64,000 bases of DNA from Rhizobium etli 8C-3 (GTDB lineage: Bacteria; Pseudomonadota; Alphaproteobacteria; Rhizobiales; Rhizobiaceae), in contig NZ_CP017244.1 of assembly GCF_001908375.1 (NCBI RefSeq), positions 124,001 through 188,000 on the forward strand. The letters run 5' to 3'. Each line of letters starts with the position of its first letter. The first letter of the stretch is position 1. This document shows positions 19,237 through 28,230 of the stretch, piece by piece. The position numbers were made by a program, and so were the translations under genes. The notes under the pieces were generated by a model that searched no databases, had not been told where the DNA came from, and saw only the letters and a list, made by a program, of their open reading frames with translations.

Positions 19237-20715
19237 ATGACGAGGATTTCACTCGGAGGTGCCGTCCTGCGCGGCACTGTCTCCACTGCTTTGACGGTAT
19301 CATTGATGTCTGCGTCTGCGCTCGCCGCGCCGGTCGACCTGAGCCAGTGGTCGCCGCAATATGTCCGCTCCATTGCCGGTACGCAGGAGTTTGACACCGC
19401 GGCTGATTGCGGCAAGGTCACCCCGCTTGACTACAAAGGCCGGCTGACTTTCTGGTATCAGGGCGTGTTCGAGGGCGACCCCGATCTGCTGCGCCAGTAT
19501 TATAAGGATTTCTTCGCGGCGTTCCGCAAGACCTATCCAAACATCCAGCTCGAGGAACAAGCCCTCACCTATAACGACCTCTTGGACAAGTTCCGGACCG
19601 CGCTCCTTGGCAATGCCGCGCCGATGGCGGTCCGCCTGCAAATCCTGGGTGGCACCGAGTTTGCGTCAAAGGGCTACCTGCAGCCTCTGAAGCCGGAGGA
19701 TGTGGGGTATTCGAGCGAGGACTTCTGGCCAGGCGCGATGAAAGCCGTCACCTGGGACGGTGTGACCTACGGCATTCCAACCAACAACGAGACGATGGCG
19801 TTCATCTGGAACGCCGATATCTTCAAGCGTGCCGGCCTTGATCCCGACAAGGCTCCGGCGACCTGGGATGATATCGTCAAGTATTCCAAGCAGATCCACG
19901 ACAAGCTCGGCATTGCCGGTTATGGCCTCGTGGCTCGCAAGAATGCAGGCAACACGCCCTACCGCTTCATGCCGCAGCTTTGGGCCTATGGCGGCGGTGT
20001 CTTCGACGAGGCTACCGCCGATCCGACCTATAAGACGGTCGCACTCGATAGCCCGCAAAGCAAGGCGGCATTGCAGGTCTCCTACGACATGTATGTACGC
20101 GACAAGTCGGTTCCGGTTTCGGCGCTCACCAACCAGCAGGCCGACAACCAGCCCCTCTTCCTGGCTGGCCAGCTCGGCATGATGATCTCCCATCCTTCGG
20201 ATTACGACGTCATGCTTGACCTGCAGAAGAAGGCAACCGACACCGACAAGCAGAAGGCGCAGACGGTCATCGACAATATGCGCTACGGCCTGATTCCGAC
20301 TGGCCCCGACGGCAAGCGCGCCGTGGTGTTTGGTGGCTCGAACATACATATCCTGAAGCCGGAATATGTGGAGGGCGGCAAGGTAGACGAGCCGGCTGCG
20401 AAGGCCATGGTCTGCATGTGGACGAGCCCGGAATGGTCGTTGAAGATGGCCTATGCAGGCTCGAACCCTGGAAACCTCAACGGCTTCAAGACCAAATGGA
20501 TGAAGGAACGCCTCGAAAGCATCAAGTTCCTTGACGTCACGACATCGATGCTGCCATACGGCATCCCGTTCCCGGCATTGCCACAGTCGCCCGAGATCAT
20601 GAACATCATAATCCCGGACATGCTGCAGAACGCCCTGACTGGGGCCATGACCGTCGACCAGGCAGCCGACGACGCTGCCAAGAAGGTCAAAGAGCTCATG
20701 GACGGCGGGCTCTAG
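19237..20715 (+). CDS. CUT1 ABC transporter sugar-binding protein (family 1)
   Basis: 492 residues from ATG 19237, with a strong GGAGG at 19226-19230; the open frame extends further upstream without a ribosome site. Signal peptide MTRISLGGAVLRGTVSTALTVSLMSASALAA is shown by its Arg start, hydrophobic core and ALA-A cleavage site. The mature part has the family-1 solute-binding pattern (LTFWYQGVFEGDPDLL, YGIPTNNETMAFIWN, LFKRAGL-type DIFKRAGLDPDKAPATWDD). It captures the substrate for the two permeases and ATPase that follow; surrounding dehydratases suggest an acid sugar or oligosaccharide thereof. Confidence 0.9.
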   Translation: MTRISLGGAVLRGTVSTALTVSLMSASALAAPVDLSQWSPQYVRSIAGTQEFDTAADCGKVTPLDYKGRLTFWYQGVFEGDPDLLRQYYKDFFAAFRKTYPNIQLEEQALTYNDLLDKFRTALLGNAAPMAVRLQILGGTEFASKGYLQPLKPEDVGYSSEDFWPGAMKAVTWDGVTYGIPTNNETMAFIWNADIFKRAGLDPDKAPATWDDIVKYSKQIHDKLGIAGYGLVARKNAGNTPYRFMPQLWAYGGGVFDEATADPTYKTVALDSPQSKAALQVSYDMYVRDKSVPVSALTNQQADNQPLFLAGQLGMMISHPSDYDVMLDLQKKATDTDKQKAQTVIDNMRYGLIPTGPDGKRAVVFGGSNIHILKPEYVEGGKVDEPAAKAMVCMWTSPEWSLKMAYAGSNPGNLNGFKTKWMKERLESIKFLDVTTSMLPYGIPFPALPQSPEIMNIIIPDMLQNALTGAMTVDQAADDAAKKVKELMDGGL

Positions 20716-20733
20716 TTCAAGTCCGACGATCTG

Positions 20734-20760
20734 ACCGGCTGCGCATCGGTTGCAGCCGGT
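20734..20760 (+). terminator. Intercistronic hairpin after the binding-protein gene
   Basis: ACCGGCTGC (20734-20742) and GCAGCCGGT (20752-20760) form a perfect 9-bp stem with a 9-base loop, 19 bases after the stop codon. Without a U-tract it is more likely an mRNA-stabilising or attenuating element that keeps binding-protein expression above that of the permeases. Confidence 0.5.
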
Positions 20761-20789
20761 TTCGTTCCCATGGATGAGGGCTCAGCACA

Positions 20790-21746
20790 GTGACGATCTT
20801 GACTGGAAAGGCCGAAGCTCCCCGAAGACTGCGTGTCAGGTCGAGTGTGCTGCGAAAGACCTGGGAGCATCGCGCCGACTATGCGTATGTACTTCCTGCG
20901 ATCGCCGTGATGCTGATCGTCATAGCCTACCCTATCTACTACACGATCGAGCTGTCGTTCTTTAATACGCCGCCTGGCCTGCAGCTTCGGGACAAGACTT
21001 TCGTCGGGATCGACAACTACACGGCCATCCTCAAAAGTCCGGTGTTCTGGACCGTCACCTCGAACACTGTTATCTGGACGATTGGATCGACGCTCGTCTC
21101 GTTTGTCCTCGGATTCGCCTGCGCGCTGGCGCTCCATCGTGACTTTGCCGGCCGCGCCATCCTGCGCGCGATCCTGATCATTCCATGGGTCATCAGCGCG
21201 GTTGCCGCATCCTATATCTGGAAATGGATCTACCATTCGGACTTCGGGATCATCGGCGCGGTCCTGGTCGGCCTGGGATTGGCCGACCGCCCGCCGAACT
21301 TCATCGACAGCGTGAGTACGGTGCTTCCCTCGCTGATCGTCGTCAATATCTGGCGAGAATTCCCGTTTGCCATGATCATGATGATGGCGGGGTTGCAGAC
21401 GGTCCCCGACCAGTTGCTGCGCGCCGCAAAGGTCGACGGTGCGAATGCGTGGCAGCGGTTCTGGCACGTCACCTTTCCACATGTCAGGAATGTCTCGACG
21501 GTGACGATCCTTTTGCTGGCAGTTGCCAACTTCAATTCGTTCATCATCCCCTGGATCATGACCGGCGGCGGGCCGTCGAACGCTTCTCATATCTGGATCA
21601 CCCACATTTATGAACTCGCCTTTGGCCGCCAACGCTGGGGAGTGGCATCGGCCTACTCGGTGCTGCTGTTCCTGATCCTGATGTCGTTTGGCTACTTCTA
21701 CGTCCGGGCGCTAAGCGGTAACGAGCGGAAGGACGCAAGCGAATGA
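20790..21746 (+). CDS. CUT1 ABC transporter permease (MalF-like)
   Basis: 318 residues from the GTG at 20790 with GAGGG 10 bases before it. Six hydrophobic segments and the EAA loop (LRAAKVDGANAWQRFWHVTFP, about 210-230) that docks on the ATPase. A 7-codon frame MDEGSAQ (20770-20793) ends by overlapping this GTG (GTGA), which may couple initiation. The stop overlaps the next ATG by 4 bases. Confidence 0.9.
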   Translation: MTILTGKAEAPRRLRVRSSVLRKTWEHRADYAYVLPAIAVMLIVIAYPIYYTIELSFFNTPPGLQLRDKTFVGIDNYTAILKSPVFWTVTSNTVIWTIGSTLVSFVLGFACALALHRDFAGRAILRAILIIPWVISAVAASYIWKWIYHSDFGIIGAVLVGLGLADRPPNFIDSVSTVLPSLIVVNIWREFPFAMIMMMAGLQTVPDQLLRAAKVDGANAWQRFWHVTFPHVRNVSTVTILLLAVANFNSFIIPWIMTGGGPSNASHIWITHIYELAFGRQRWGVASAYSVLLFLILMSFGYFYVRALSGNERKDASE

Positions 21747-22633
21747 GCACGATTGCAGAGACTGCTCATAAAGGTCAGGCGCGTCGCCGTGTGCGCATCG
21801 ACGGATGGCGGTGGGGCGGACGCATCTTCCTGCTCTTCATGCTGCTTTACACCGCATTGCCGATGATCTGGATGCTAATCACATCGATCAAGTCAGGCTT
21901 CGCTGCGATGCAGTTCCCGCCGCAATGGTGGCCGGACCAGCCCACGCTCGCAAGCTACCAGAAGCTGCTCGATCCACAAAACAGCGTCGGCCAGGACTTC
22001 CTGCGCTTCTTCTGGAACAGCCTTTTCGTCTCCATGGCCACGACCATCCTTTCGGTGATCGTGGCGGTTCCTGCGGCCTACGCGTTCTCGCGCTTCACCT
22101 TCCCGGGCCGGAACTTTCTGTTCTTCGCCGTTTTGCTTCGCAACATGTTCCCGGCGGTGATCTTTCTCGTGCCGCTCTTCATCCTGATGCGCGCGATCGG
22201 GTTGGTGAACACGCATGGATCGCTCATTCTCACCTACCTGACATTCGGCCTGCCGCTGGCAATCTGGCTCCTCAAGGGCTTCTACGACAACATTCCGGTG
22301 CAGCTCGAGCAGGCGGCGCGCATCGACGGAGCGACGCGATTCCAGGCCTTTGTCCTGATCGTAATGCCGCTCTCGGCGCCGGGAATCATCGCCACGGCGA
22401 TCTATTCCTTTATCGGCGCGTGGAACGAGTACATTTATGCCTACACCTTCCTCTCCAAGAACGAGCAGTTGACGCTGCCGGTCGGCATACAGCGCTTCTT
22501 CTCTGAAAATACGACAGACTTTCCGGGCCTGATGGCGGCCAGCTTCATGATGAGCGTTCCCGTCGTGGTCCTGTTCCTCGTCCTGCAACGATACTTCGTA
22601 CGCGCCCTTACAGAAGGCGCAGTTAAGCACTAG
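21743..22633 (+). CDS. CUT1 ABC transporter permease (MalG-like)
   Basis: 296 residues, six transmembrane segments, EAA loop LEQAARIDGATRFQAFVLIVMPLSAPG in the second half. Pairs with the upstream permease to form the membrane channel. ATGA overlap with the upstream gene. It is followed within 10 bases by the ATPase gene. Confidence 0.9.
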   Translation: MSTIAETAHKGQARRRVRIDGWRWGGRIFLLFMLLYTALPMIWMLITSIKSGFAAMQFPPQWWPDQPTLASYQKLLDPQNSVGQDFLRFFWNSLFVSMATTILSVIVAVPAAYAFSRFTFPGRNFLFFAVLLRNMFPAVIFLVPLFILMRAIGLVNTHGSLILTYLTFGLPLAIWLLKGFYDNIPVQLEQAARIDGATRFQAFVLIVMPLSAPGIIATAIYSFIGAWNEYIYAYTFLSKNEQLTLPVGIQRFFSENTTDFPGLMAASFMMSVPVVVLFLVLQRYFVRALTEGAVKH

Positions 22634-22643
22634 GGAGTTGCCG

Positions 22644-23741
22644 GTGGCCCACGTGGTCCTCAAAGATCTTGTCAAAACCTATGGCAGCTTCAAAGCTGTC
22701 AACGATGTTTCGCTGACGGTTAATGACGGCGAATTCGTAGCGCTCGTTGGCCCTTCAGGCTGCGGCAAAACAACCACGCTCAATCTCGTAGCGGGGCTGA
22801 TCCCCATCACATCGGGCGACATCGTCATCGGGGACCGGGTGGTCAACGACCTCGACCCCAAGGACCGGGACATCGCAATGGTGTTCCAGAACTACGCGCT
22901 CTATCCGCAAAAATCGGTCTATAAGAATCTGGCGTTCCCGCTGCAGATGCGCAAACTGCCAAGGGACGAGATCGACAGGAAGGTCAAGGAAGCAGCGCGA
23001 GTGCTCGACATGACGCAGCTGCTCGAACGCAAGCCGCGCGAACTTTCGGGCGGGCAACAGCAGCGTGTGGCCCTGGGCCGCGCCCTTGTTCGAGATCCGG
23101 CGGTATTCCTGATGGATGAACCACTGTCCAACCTCGACGCGAAGCTGCGCGTGCAGATGCGGTCGGAGATCAAGCGTTTCCACCAGGACCTCAAGGCAAC
23201 GATCATCTATGTGACGCACGACCAACTCGAAGCCGTGACCATGGCCGACAGGATGGCGGTGATGAGCGGCGGCTACCTGCAGCAATACGATTCACCGGCG
23301 CAGGTCTTCGCCCATCCGGTGAACATGTTCGTCGCCAGCTTCGTCGGCAGCCCGGCGATGAGCCTTGTTCCGCTGGAGGCATCAACGGTAGGCGGCAATA
23401 CTGTATTGACCAGCGCGGAAGGCTGGAGCCTCGAGCTCTCGCCACACAACGCCCGGAAGATCGCGAGGGCAACCACCAAGAAAGTCGTGCTGGGCGCACG
23501 TCACTCGACGATCAAACTGCATAAGAGTGCGGTGCCAGGAAGCATTCCTGCCAAGGCCTACACGGTGGAGCCGACCGGAGACGTCACCTTCGTACAGGCG
23601 TTCCTGTCTGGCGCCATCGTCAACGTCAGCGTGCCGCCGACCATTGCCGTCGCGCCCGACGAACAGATTTGGCTCGAATTCGACCAGGAGCGGATGCATC
23701 TGTTCGACGGCGAAACAGAAATGGCCCTCAAGGCCAACTGA
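22644..23741 (+). CDS. CUT1 ABC transporter ATPase (MalK/UgpC-type)
   Basis: 365 residues from the GTG at 22644, preferred over a TTG at 22638 because GGGAG then has normal spacing. Walker A GPSGCGKTT, signature LSGGQQQRVALGRAL, Walker B VFLMDEPLSNLD, switch His in YVTHDQLEA, followed by a C-terminal OB-type regulatory domain (TOBE) ending EFDQERMHLFDGETEMAL. Energises import by the two permeases. Confidence 0.92.
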   Translation: MAHVVLKDLVKTYGSFKAVNDVSLTVNDGEFVALVGPSGCGKTTTLNLVAGLIPITSGDIVIGDRVVNDLDPKDRDIAMVFQNYALYPQKSVYKNLAFPLQMRKLPRDEIDRKVKEAARVLDMTQLLERKPRELSGGQQQRVALGRALVRDPAVFLMDEPLSNLDAKLRVQMRSEIKRFHQDLKATIIYVTHDQLEAVTMADRMAVMSGGYLQQYDSPAQVFAHPVNMFVASFVGSPAMSLVPLEASTVGGNTVLTSAEGWSLELSPHNARKIARATTKKVVLGARHSTIKLHKSAVPGSIPAKAYTVEPTGDVTFVQAFLSGAIVNVSVPPTIAVAPDEQIWLEFDQERMHLFDGETEMALKAN

Positions 23742-23774
23742 GACAGAGCCGATGCGTCTGGAACGAGGGTGTGG

Positions 23775-24938
23775 ATGACTACGAAGCTTAAGATCACGGC
23801 GATCAAGCCCTATCCAGTATGGGTAGGAACACGCAACCAGATGCTCGTCAAGGTTGAGACCGACGATGGCATCTTCGGTTGGGGCGAGAGCGGCCTCAGC
23901 GGTCGCGAGAAGGCCGTGGCCGGTGCGATCGAGCACTATCGCGAGTTTCTCATCGGCCGCGACCCGATGCAGATTGGTCGGATCTGGCAGGAAATCTATC
24001 GCAGCCAATACTTCGAAGGCGGGCGCGTTCTCCAGGCGGCGATTTCTGCCCTCGACATTGCCCTTCACGACATCAAGGGCAAGGCGCTGGGGGTGCCGGC
24101 CTACGAACTCTTGGGCGGCAAGCAGCGCGACCGCATTCCCACCTTCGCCTCGACCGGCGACGAGGCCGAGGGCGAAGTAGCGATCGAACGCGCCCGCGAA
24201 CTACGTGCACAAGGATGGCAGGCGATCCGCTTCTTCCCCATCGGGCAAAACAGCAAGGACATCTTTGAGCCGCGCGAGTCGATCGGCGCGACCGCAACGA
24301 TGCTGAATAAGGCGCGCGAGGCGCTGGGCGACGACGTCGTCCTCGGCATCGACTATCATCATCGGCTCTCGGTGGCAGAGGCGGCGAGCTTCTGCAACAA
24401 GCTCGGCCGTGGCGTGCTTGATTTCCTTGAGGAGCCGATACGGGACGAGACACCCGAGGCCTACGAATCCCTGCGCACGATGACCGACATCCCGTTCGCC
24501 ATCGGTGAGGAATTTGCCAGCAAATGGCAATTCCTGCCCTACATCGAGCGTGGCATCCATCAGTTCAACCGGCTCGATGTTTGCAATGTTGGCGGGCTCA
24601 CCGAAGCGATGAAGGTGGCTGGCTGGAGCGAGGCGCACTATGTGGACCTGATGCCGCACAATCCGCTCGGCCCAGTCTGCACGGCCGCGACCATCCATCT
24701 CGCCGCCGCTGTGCCGAATTTCGCTTGGCTCGAGACCAGGGTGCCCGAAACAAAGCTGGGCTTCGATAATTCCGACTTCTTCCCCGTGCAACCACGGCTC
24801 GACGGCACCGACTACCCGGTCAGCGATCTGCCGGGGCTTGGCGTCGATGTCAACGAAGAGGCGATCAAGGCGGAGAGCTTTCGTTTCTGGGAAGCGCCTC
24901 ACCTGAAGCGCCGCGACGGTTCTGTTACGAACTGGTAG
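23775..24938 (+). CDS. Galactonate dehydratase-like enolase-superfamily enzyme II
   Basis: 387 residues from ATG 23775. It carries a DgoD-like D-x-H-x-R (GIDYHHRL), FLEEPIRDE, GEEFASKWQF, DVCNVGGLTEAMK and MPHNPLGPV with the second catalytic His. It is the fourth enolase-superfamily gene of this locus and the only one in the transporter operon, 33 bases after the ATPase gene. It probably dehydrates the imported acid sugar to a 2-keto-3-deoxy acid that the next gene's aldolase-type product could cleave. Exact substrate unknown. Confidence 0.87.
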   Translation: MTTKLKITAIKPYPVWVGTRNQMLVKVETDDGIFGWGESGLSGREKAVAGAIEHYREFLIGRDPMQIGRIWQEIYRSQYFEGGRVLQAAISALDIALHDIKGKALGVPAYELLGGKQRDRIPTFASTGDEAEGEVAIERARELRAQGWQAIRFFPIGQNSKDIFEPRESIGATATMLNKAREALGDDVVLGIDYHHRLSVAEAASFCNKLGRGVLDFLEEPIRDETPEAYESLRTMTDIPFAIGEEFASKWQFLPYIERGIHQFNRLDVCNVGGLTEAMKVAGWSEAHYVDLMPHNPLGPVCTAATIHLAAAVPNFAWLETRVPETKLGFDNSDFFPVQPRLDGTDYPVSDLPGLGVDVNEEAIKAESFRFWEAPHLKRRDGSVTNW

Positions 24939-24959
24939 TTTCATCCACCGGAGTCTAAA

Positions 24960-25709
24960 ATGACCCATACTCCCGACATTACGCGACCGCCCAAAGACCT
25001 GATTGACGCACTGAAGGAAATCGGCGCCGCGACGGTTGCCGGCACACTTGGCCACATGGGCTTCCGCAATCCGCACATGGTCGGTCCGGTGTCGCAGAAC
25101 CGCGGGAAGTCGATCGTCGGGCCGGCGCTCACGCTTCAATTCTTGCCGCAGCGGCCGGACCTCTTCACCGAGGGAGAATATGCCGATCCGGAGACGCAGT
25201 TGCACCGGCACGTGCTCTATCACGCGCAGGAGGGCGATGTGGTCGTGGTCGACGCGCGCGCCGACATGAGCTCGGGCGTCTTTGGCGATATGATGTCGAC
25301 GTATTTCAAAGGCAGAGGCGGCGCTGGCATCGTAATCGACGGGTGCATGCGCGATCGGCCCAACGTCGAGAAGCTAGATCTCCCCCTATGGCTGCGTGGC
25401 TGGACTCCCAACTACCATGTGCAGACCAGCATCTATCCCAATGCCGTCAACGTTCCGATTGCTTGCGGCGGTGTCACGGTAATCCCCGGCGACATCATCG
25501 TCGCCGACGACGACGGGGTGGTGGTGCTTCCTCTCGCAATGGCCTCGAAGGTAATCGAAGAGTCGCAAAAGCATCACGATTGGGAGGAATTCTCGAGAGT
25601 GAAGCTTATGGAGGGCGGGTCGTTGCAGCGCTACTATCCGCTGCATGACGATGCCCGCGGAGAGTATGAAGAGTGGCGCAAAACAAACCGCTTGGAGAAC
25701 CGAAATTAG
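24960..25709 (+). CDS. RraA-family protein, probable 2-keto acid aldolase
   Basis: 249 residues. RraA/HMG-aldolase fold with the GIVIDGCMRDRPNVEKL segment (about 120-136; Arg-Asp of the divalent-metal aldolase active site) and IIVADDDGVVVLP near the C-terminus. Family members either inhibit RNase E (RraA) or are class II pyruvate aldolases acting on 4-hydroxy-2-oxo acids. Last gene of a sugar-acid operon, 21 bases after a dehydratase gene, so aldolase chemistry is far more likely than RNase regulation. The start has a weak GGAG (24951-24954). Confidence 0.82.
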   Translation: MTHTPDITRPPKDLIDALKEIGAATVAGTLGHMGFRNPHMVGPVSQNRGKSIVGPALTLQFLPQRPDLFTEGEYADPETQLHRHVLYHAQEGDVVVVDARADMSSGVFGDMMSTYFKGRGGAGIVIDGCMRDRPNVEKLDLPLWLRGWTPNYHVQTSIYPNAVNVPIACGGVTVIPGDIIVADDDGVVVLPLAMASKVIEESQKHHDWEEFSRVKLMEGGSLQRYYPLHDDARGEYEEWRKTNRLENRN

Positions 25710-26184
25710 ACTATGGATTACCCGAGGCGAGCAGCAATGCGGATATGCAAATCACTAATCCGACCAATGGAAACACGATCCTCATCACCGCGAGTTCCCG
25801 CGTCACCTTCGGATCGTACGTCTGTCGAAGCATTACTACCACCCTCACATCAAGCGCAACTATGAAGGGTCAGTCCAATCCTTGCAATGGACGAACATGC
25901 TCGGCGGTGTGATGGGAACATCTTCTCCGACGCCCCCCAGACGTGCCGTCCAGGGAATGCGAGGAGCGGGCGCGTTCAGGCAAGCCCGTCAGAGACCTTC
26001 GCTGATTGCCTCGCAAGAGCGACCCTTCGACAGTGTTTTGAAGCATGCCCAGGACACGTCCCTCAACGCCGCGATGACGTTGAGCGGACGACGGATCCGG
26101 CGATGTCACAGCCGAGTGTATGGCCGGGGATCGTGCCTGTTCCGCATTGGACCATGAGTGCCGCGTGCATCTCATCAGGCAAGG
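25710..26184. other. 475-bp gap, with a possible membrane-protein tail on the minus strand
   Basis: On the minus strand 25866-25711 reads about 50 residues ending TRELAVMRIVFPLVGLVICISALLLASGNP and a TAG. This is a charged segment followed by one hydrophobic helix, like the C-terminus of a membrane protein cut off by a TGA just upstream. The family is not recognisable. The rest holds nothing supportable. Confidence 0.3.
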
Positions 26185-27072
26185 CTATTGCATGATCGAG
26201 CGAAGCAAAGTCTCGCGGGCGGAAGTCAGATGCAGCCGACAAGCGCGATCGATCGAAGCGACGTTGCGGCTTTCAAGGGCTTCGATCAACGCGAGATGTT
26301 CCTTGATGGCAACCTCATTCCGCGCGCGTTCATCGCGCTTGTTCCACTGGTAATGATAGTGGAAGACCATGGCGATCACGTCTTGGAAGCTTTCGATAAA
26401 GCGGTTTGGCGCGACTGCCGTAATCAGCCGGTGAAATCGGCTGTCCAGCTCCGAGAAATCCTGATATCGAGCGTCTATATCTGTGAGCAGTTCCAAATGT
26501 GCCGCCCGCATAACCTGGACCTGTTTCCAGATGGGCGACCCGTCGGGCAGGGCGGCGAACAGCCGTGCGGAGCGCATTTCGAACATCTCTCTGATCTCGA
26601 ACAGTTCGAGCGCAAAACTGGCTGTGAACCCTTTAAAAACCCAGCCGGCATTCTGACGCTTCTCAATCAGCCCATATTTTTGAAATCGATTGAGAAACTC
26701 ACGGACAATCGTTGTCGCGACGCCGAATTTCCGAGCTAATTCCGTCTCATTGATTTCAGTGCCCGGAGAGGCATCACCGCGCAGCATCCATTCCATGAAG
26801 CTCGTCTCGACCTGTTCCGAAATTGCTAAGGTCTCTTCCTTCGGATAGCGCTCTTTCTGCCGCGGCTGCTTACGCATGATCCGCCGATGCCCTTCAGATA
26901 TGATGATCCCACGTGCGGCCATTCCCGCCAGTACCTTGCGCACCGTTGTTCTGCTCACGCCAAGCTGGGCGCGCAGTGCATTTTCGGACGGCAGTTCCTC
27001 CCCAAGATCGAGCGTCTGAATGATCTCGAGCATATCATTAAATGCCCGCTTGAAGGTCGTATCGGTTCTCAT
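26185..27072 (-). CDS. GntR-family regulator with two tandem winged-helix domains and FCD
   Basis: 295 residues, longer than the usual 220-240. Residues about 20-68 form one GntR winged helix (LGEELPSENALRAQLGVSRTTVRKVLAGMAARGIIIS) and residues about 88-150 a second (GTEINETELARKFGVATTIVREFLNRFQKYGLIEKRQNAGWV). Residues about 153-290 are an FCD domain (FALELFEIREMFEMRSARLF, DARYQDFSELDSRFHRLIT, EVAIKEHLALIEALESRN). It is divergent from the CUT2 transporter and probably regulates it and itself from the 99-base intergenic region. Confidence 0.85.
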   Translation of the reverse strand: MRTDTTFKRAFNDMLEIIQTLDLGEELPSENALRAQLGVSRTTVRKVLAGMAARGIIISEGHRRIMRKQPRQKERYPKEETLAISEQVETSFMEWMLRGDASPGTEINETELARKFGVATTIVREFLNRFQKYGLIEKRQNAGWVFKGFTASFALELFEIREMFEMRSARLFAALPDGSPIWKQVQVMRAAHLELLTDIDARYQDFSELDSRFHRLITAVAPNRFIESFQDVIAMVFHYHYQWNKRDERARNEVAIKEHLALIEALESRNVASIDRACRLHLTSARETLLRSIMQ

Positions 27073-27171
27073 GATGCAACTCTCAGTATGGTTACATATC
27101 CATAAAAAACAAGTTGACGTACGTGTATCATATGTTTCTTATGTATAAAAAACAAAGGAGGCTAGGGGAAT
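27073..27171 (+). promoter_or_regulatory. Divergent promoter/operator region between the GntR gene and the CUT2 operon
   Basis: A -35 TTGACG (27114-27119) and -10 TCTTAT (27137-27142) are 17 bases apart ahead of the permease gene. AT-rich candidate operator elements include TATGG-N8-CCATA (27087-27104) and a direct repeat of TAAAAAACAA (27103-27112 and 27146-27155). AAAGGAGG at 27155-27162 is the ribosome site for the TTG start at 27172. Operator assignment to the GntR protein is inferred. Confidence 0.45.
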
Positions 27172-28230
27172 TTGGAAGACTCCGGGATTCTGCCTCAGAA
27201 TTCGTCACGGCCTGGTGGTTTGCAAGATGCAACCTTCCACCCGAGACAATCTGGCATCACATTGGGACTGAAGCTATTGAGCCTTGGCCCGCTGTTGATC
27301 TTGATTTTGCTCATCGCCGTCGTCAGTTTGATCACGCCGGCTTTTCTAAAGCCTGTTAACCTGGGGAACATCTTGGCGCAGACGGCAGTGATTGCCGTTG
27401 TGGCAATGGGGCAGCAGCTCGTTATCCTGACGCGCGGCATTGATCTGTCTGTCGGCTCGAATCTTGCGCTGGCGACAGTCATCGGCGGACTCATCTACCA
27501 GCAGGTCGATTCCTCGGTCGTGGTCATTATGGCCATGCTACTTGCCGGTGCTGCCGTCGGTGCGCTCAACGGTGTAGTTTTTGTCTACGGGCGGCTGCCA
27601 CATCCCTTTATCATTACACTTGCAAGCTTGAGTATCTGCCGCGGCCTGGCACTTGCATTGGCGCCCGGTCACACCACTATGCGCGGAATGCCCGATGCTG
27701 TGACTGCGATCGGCGGCGGTACGACGCTTGGTGTGCCCAATTCCTTTTTTGTCGTGGGCATGTTCGGGCTTTTTTTTCTCATCCTGACGAAGTCGATGGT
27801 CTTTGGCCGATGGATCTATGCAGTCGGCGGCTCGCCGAATGCTGCCAGAAGCATGGGTATACCGGTAAGGGGCGTTCTGCTTTCGACCTATATTATTTCC
27901 GGCTTTTGTGCAGGTGTCGGCGCGATGCTGCTCGCGGGCCGGACTTCTGCCGCCTCGCCAATCTACGGCAATCTTTTGGAGCTCGACACGATTGCTGCGG
28001 TGATTATCGGTGGCGCCAGCTTCCTTGGCGGACGAGGCCATCTCGGCCACGCCCTGATCGGCGCCGTGCTGATCGGCGTCATCCGCAACGCCCTTAACCT
28101 TCTCGGCGTCGACGTGTTCTTTCAAATGATCGCGATTGGGCTCGTTATCGTCATCGCCGTAGAGGCTGACGTGCTTCGTAACCATCTCGAAGCGCGCGCA
28201 CGCGTCCTTCAGTCGGCGAGCCGACAATGA
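27172..28230 (+). CDS. CUT2 sugar ABC transporter permease (RbsC/FrcC-like)
   Basis: 352 residues from the TTG at 27172, the first start after AAAGGAGG. About 8-10 hydrophobic segments and the RbsC-type motifs GQQLVILTRGIDLSVGS, FIITLASLSICRGLALAL and IIGGASFLGGRG. Membrane channel for a monosaccharide or polyol. The N-terminal 30 residues before the first helix are hydrophilic and weakly conserved-looking, so the start is less certain than the family. The next gene overlaps by 4 bases. Confidence 0.9.
   Translation: MEDSGILPQNSSRPGGLQDATFHPRQSGITLGLKLLSLGPLLILILLIAVVSLITPAFLKPVNLGNILAQTAVIAVVAMGQQLVILTRGIDLSVGSNLALATVIGGLIYQQVDSSVVVIMAMLLAGAAVGALNGVVFVYGRLPHPFIITLASLSICRGLALALAPGHTTMRGMPDAVTAIGGGTTLGVPNSFFVVGMFGLFFLILTKSMVFGRWIYAVGGSPNAARSMGIPVRGVLLSTYIISGFCAGVGAMLLAGRTSAASPIYGNLLELDTIAAVIIGGASFLGGRGHLGHALIGAVLIGVIRNALNLLGVDVFFQMIAIGLVIVIAVEADVLRNHLEARARVLQSASRQ

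Noticed and set aside
24960..25709. RraA as RNase E inhibitor
   Set aside because: The operon context with an acid-sugar dehydratase and transporter, and the DGCMRD active-site segment, favour the aldolase branch; an RNase E role has no support here.
27114..27359. Small plus-strand frame starting MTYVYHMFLMYKKQRR
   Set aside because: Starts on the presumed -35 and overlaps the permease start in another frame; AAAGGAGG is positioned for the TTG at 27172.
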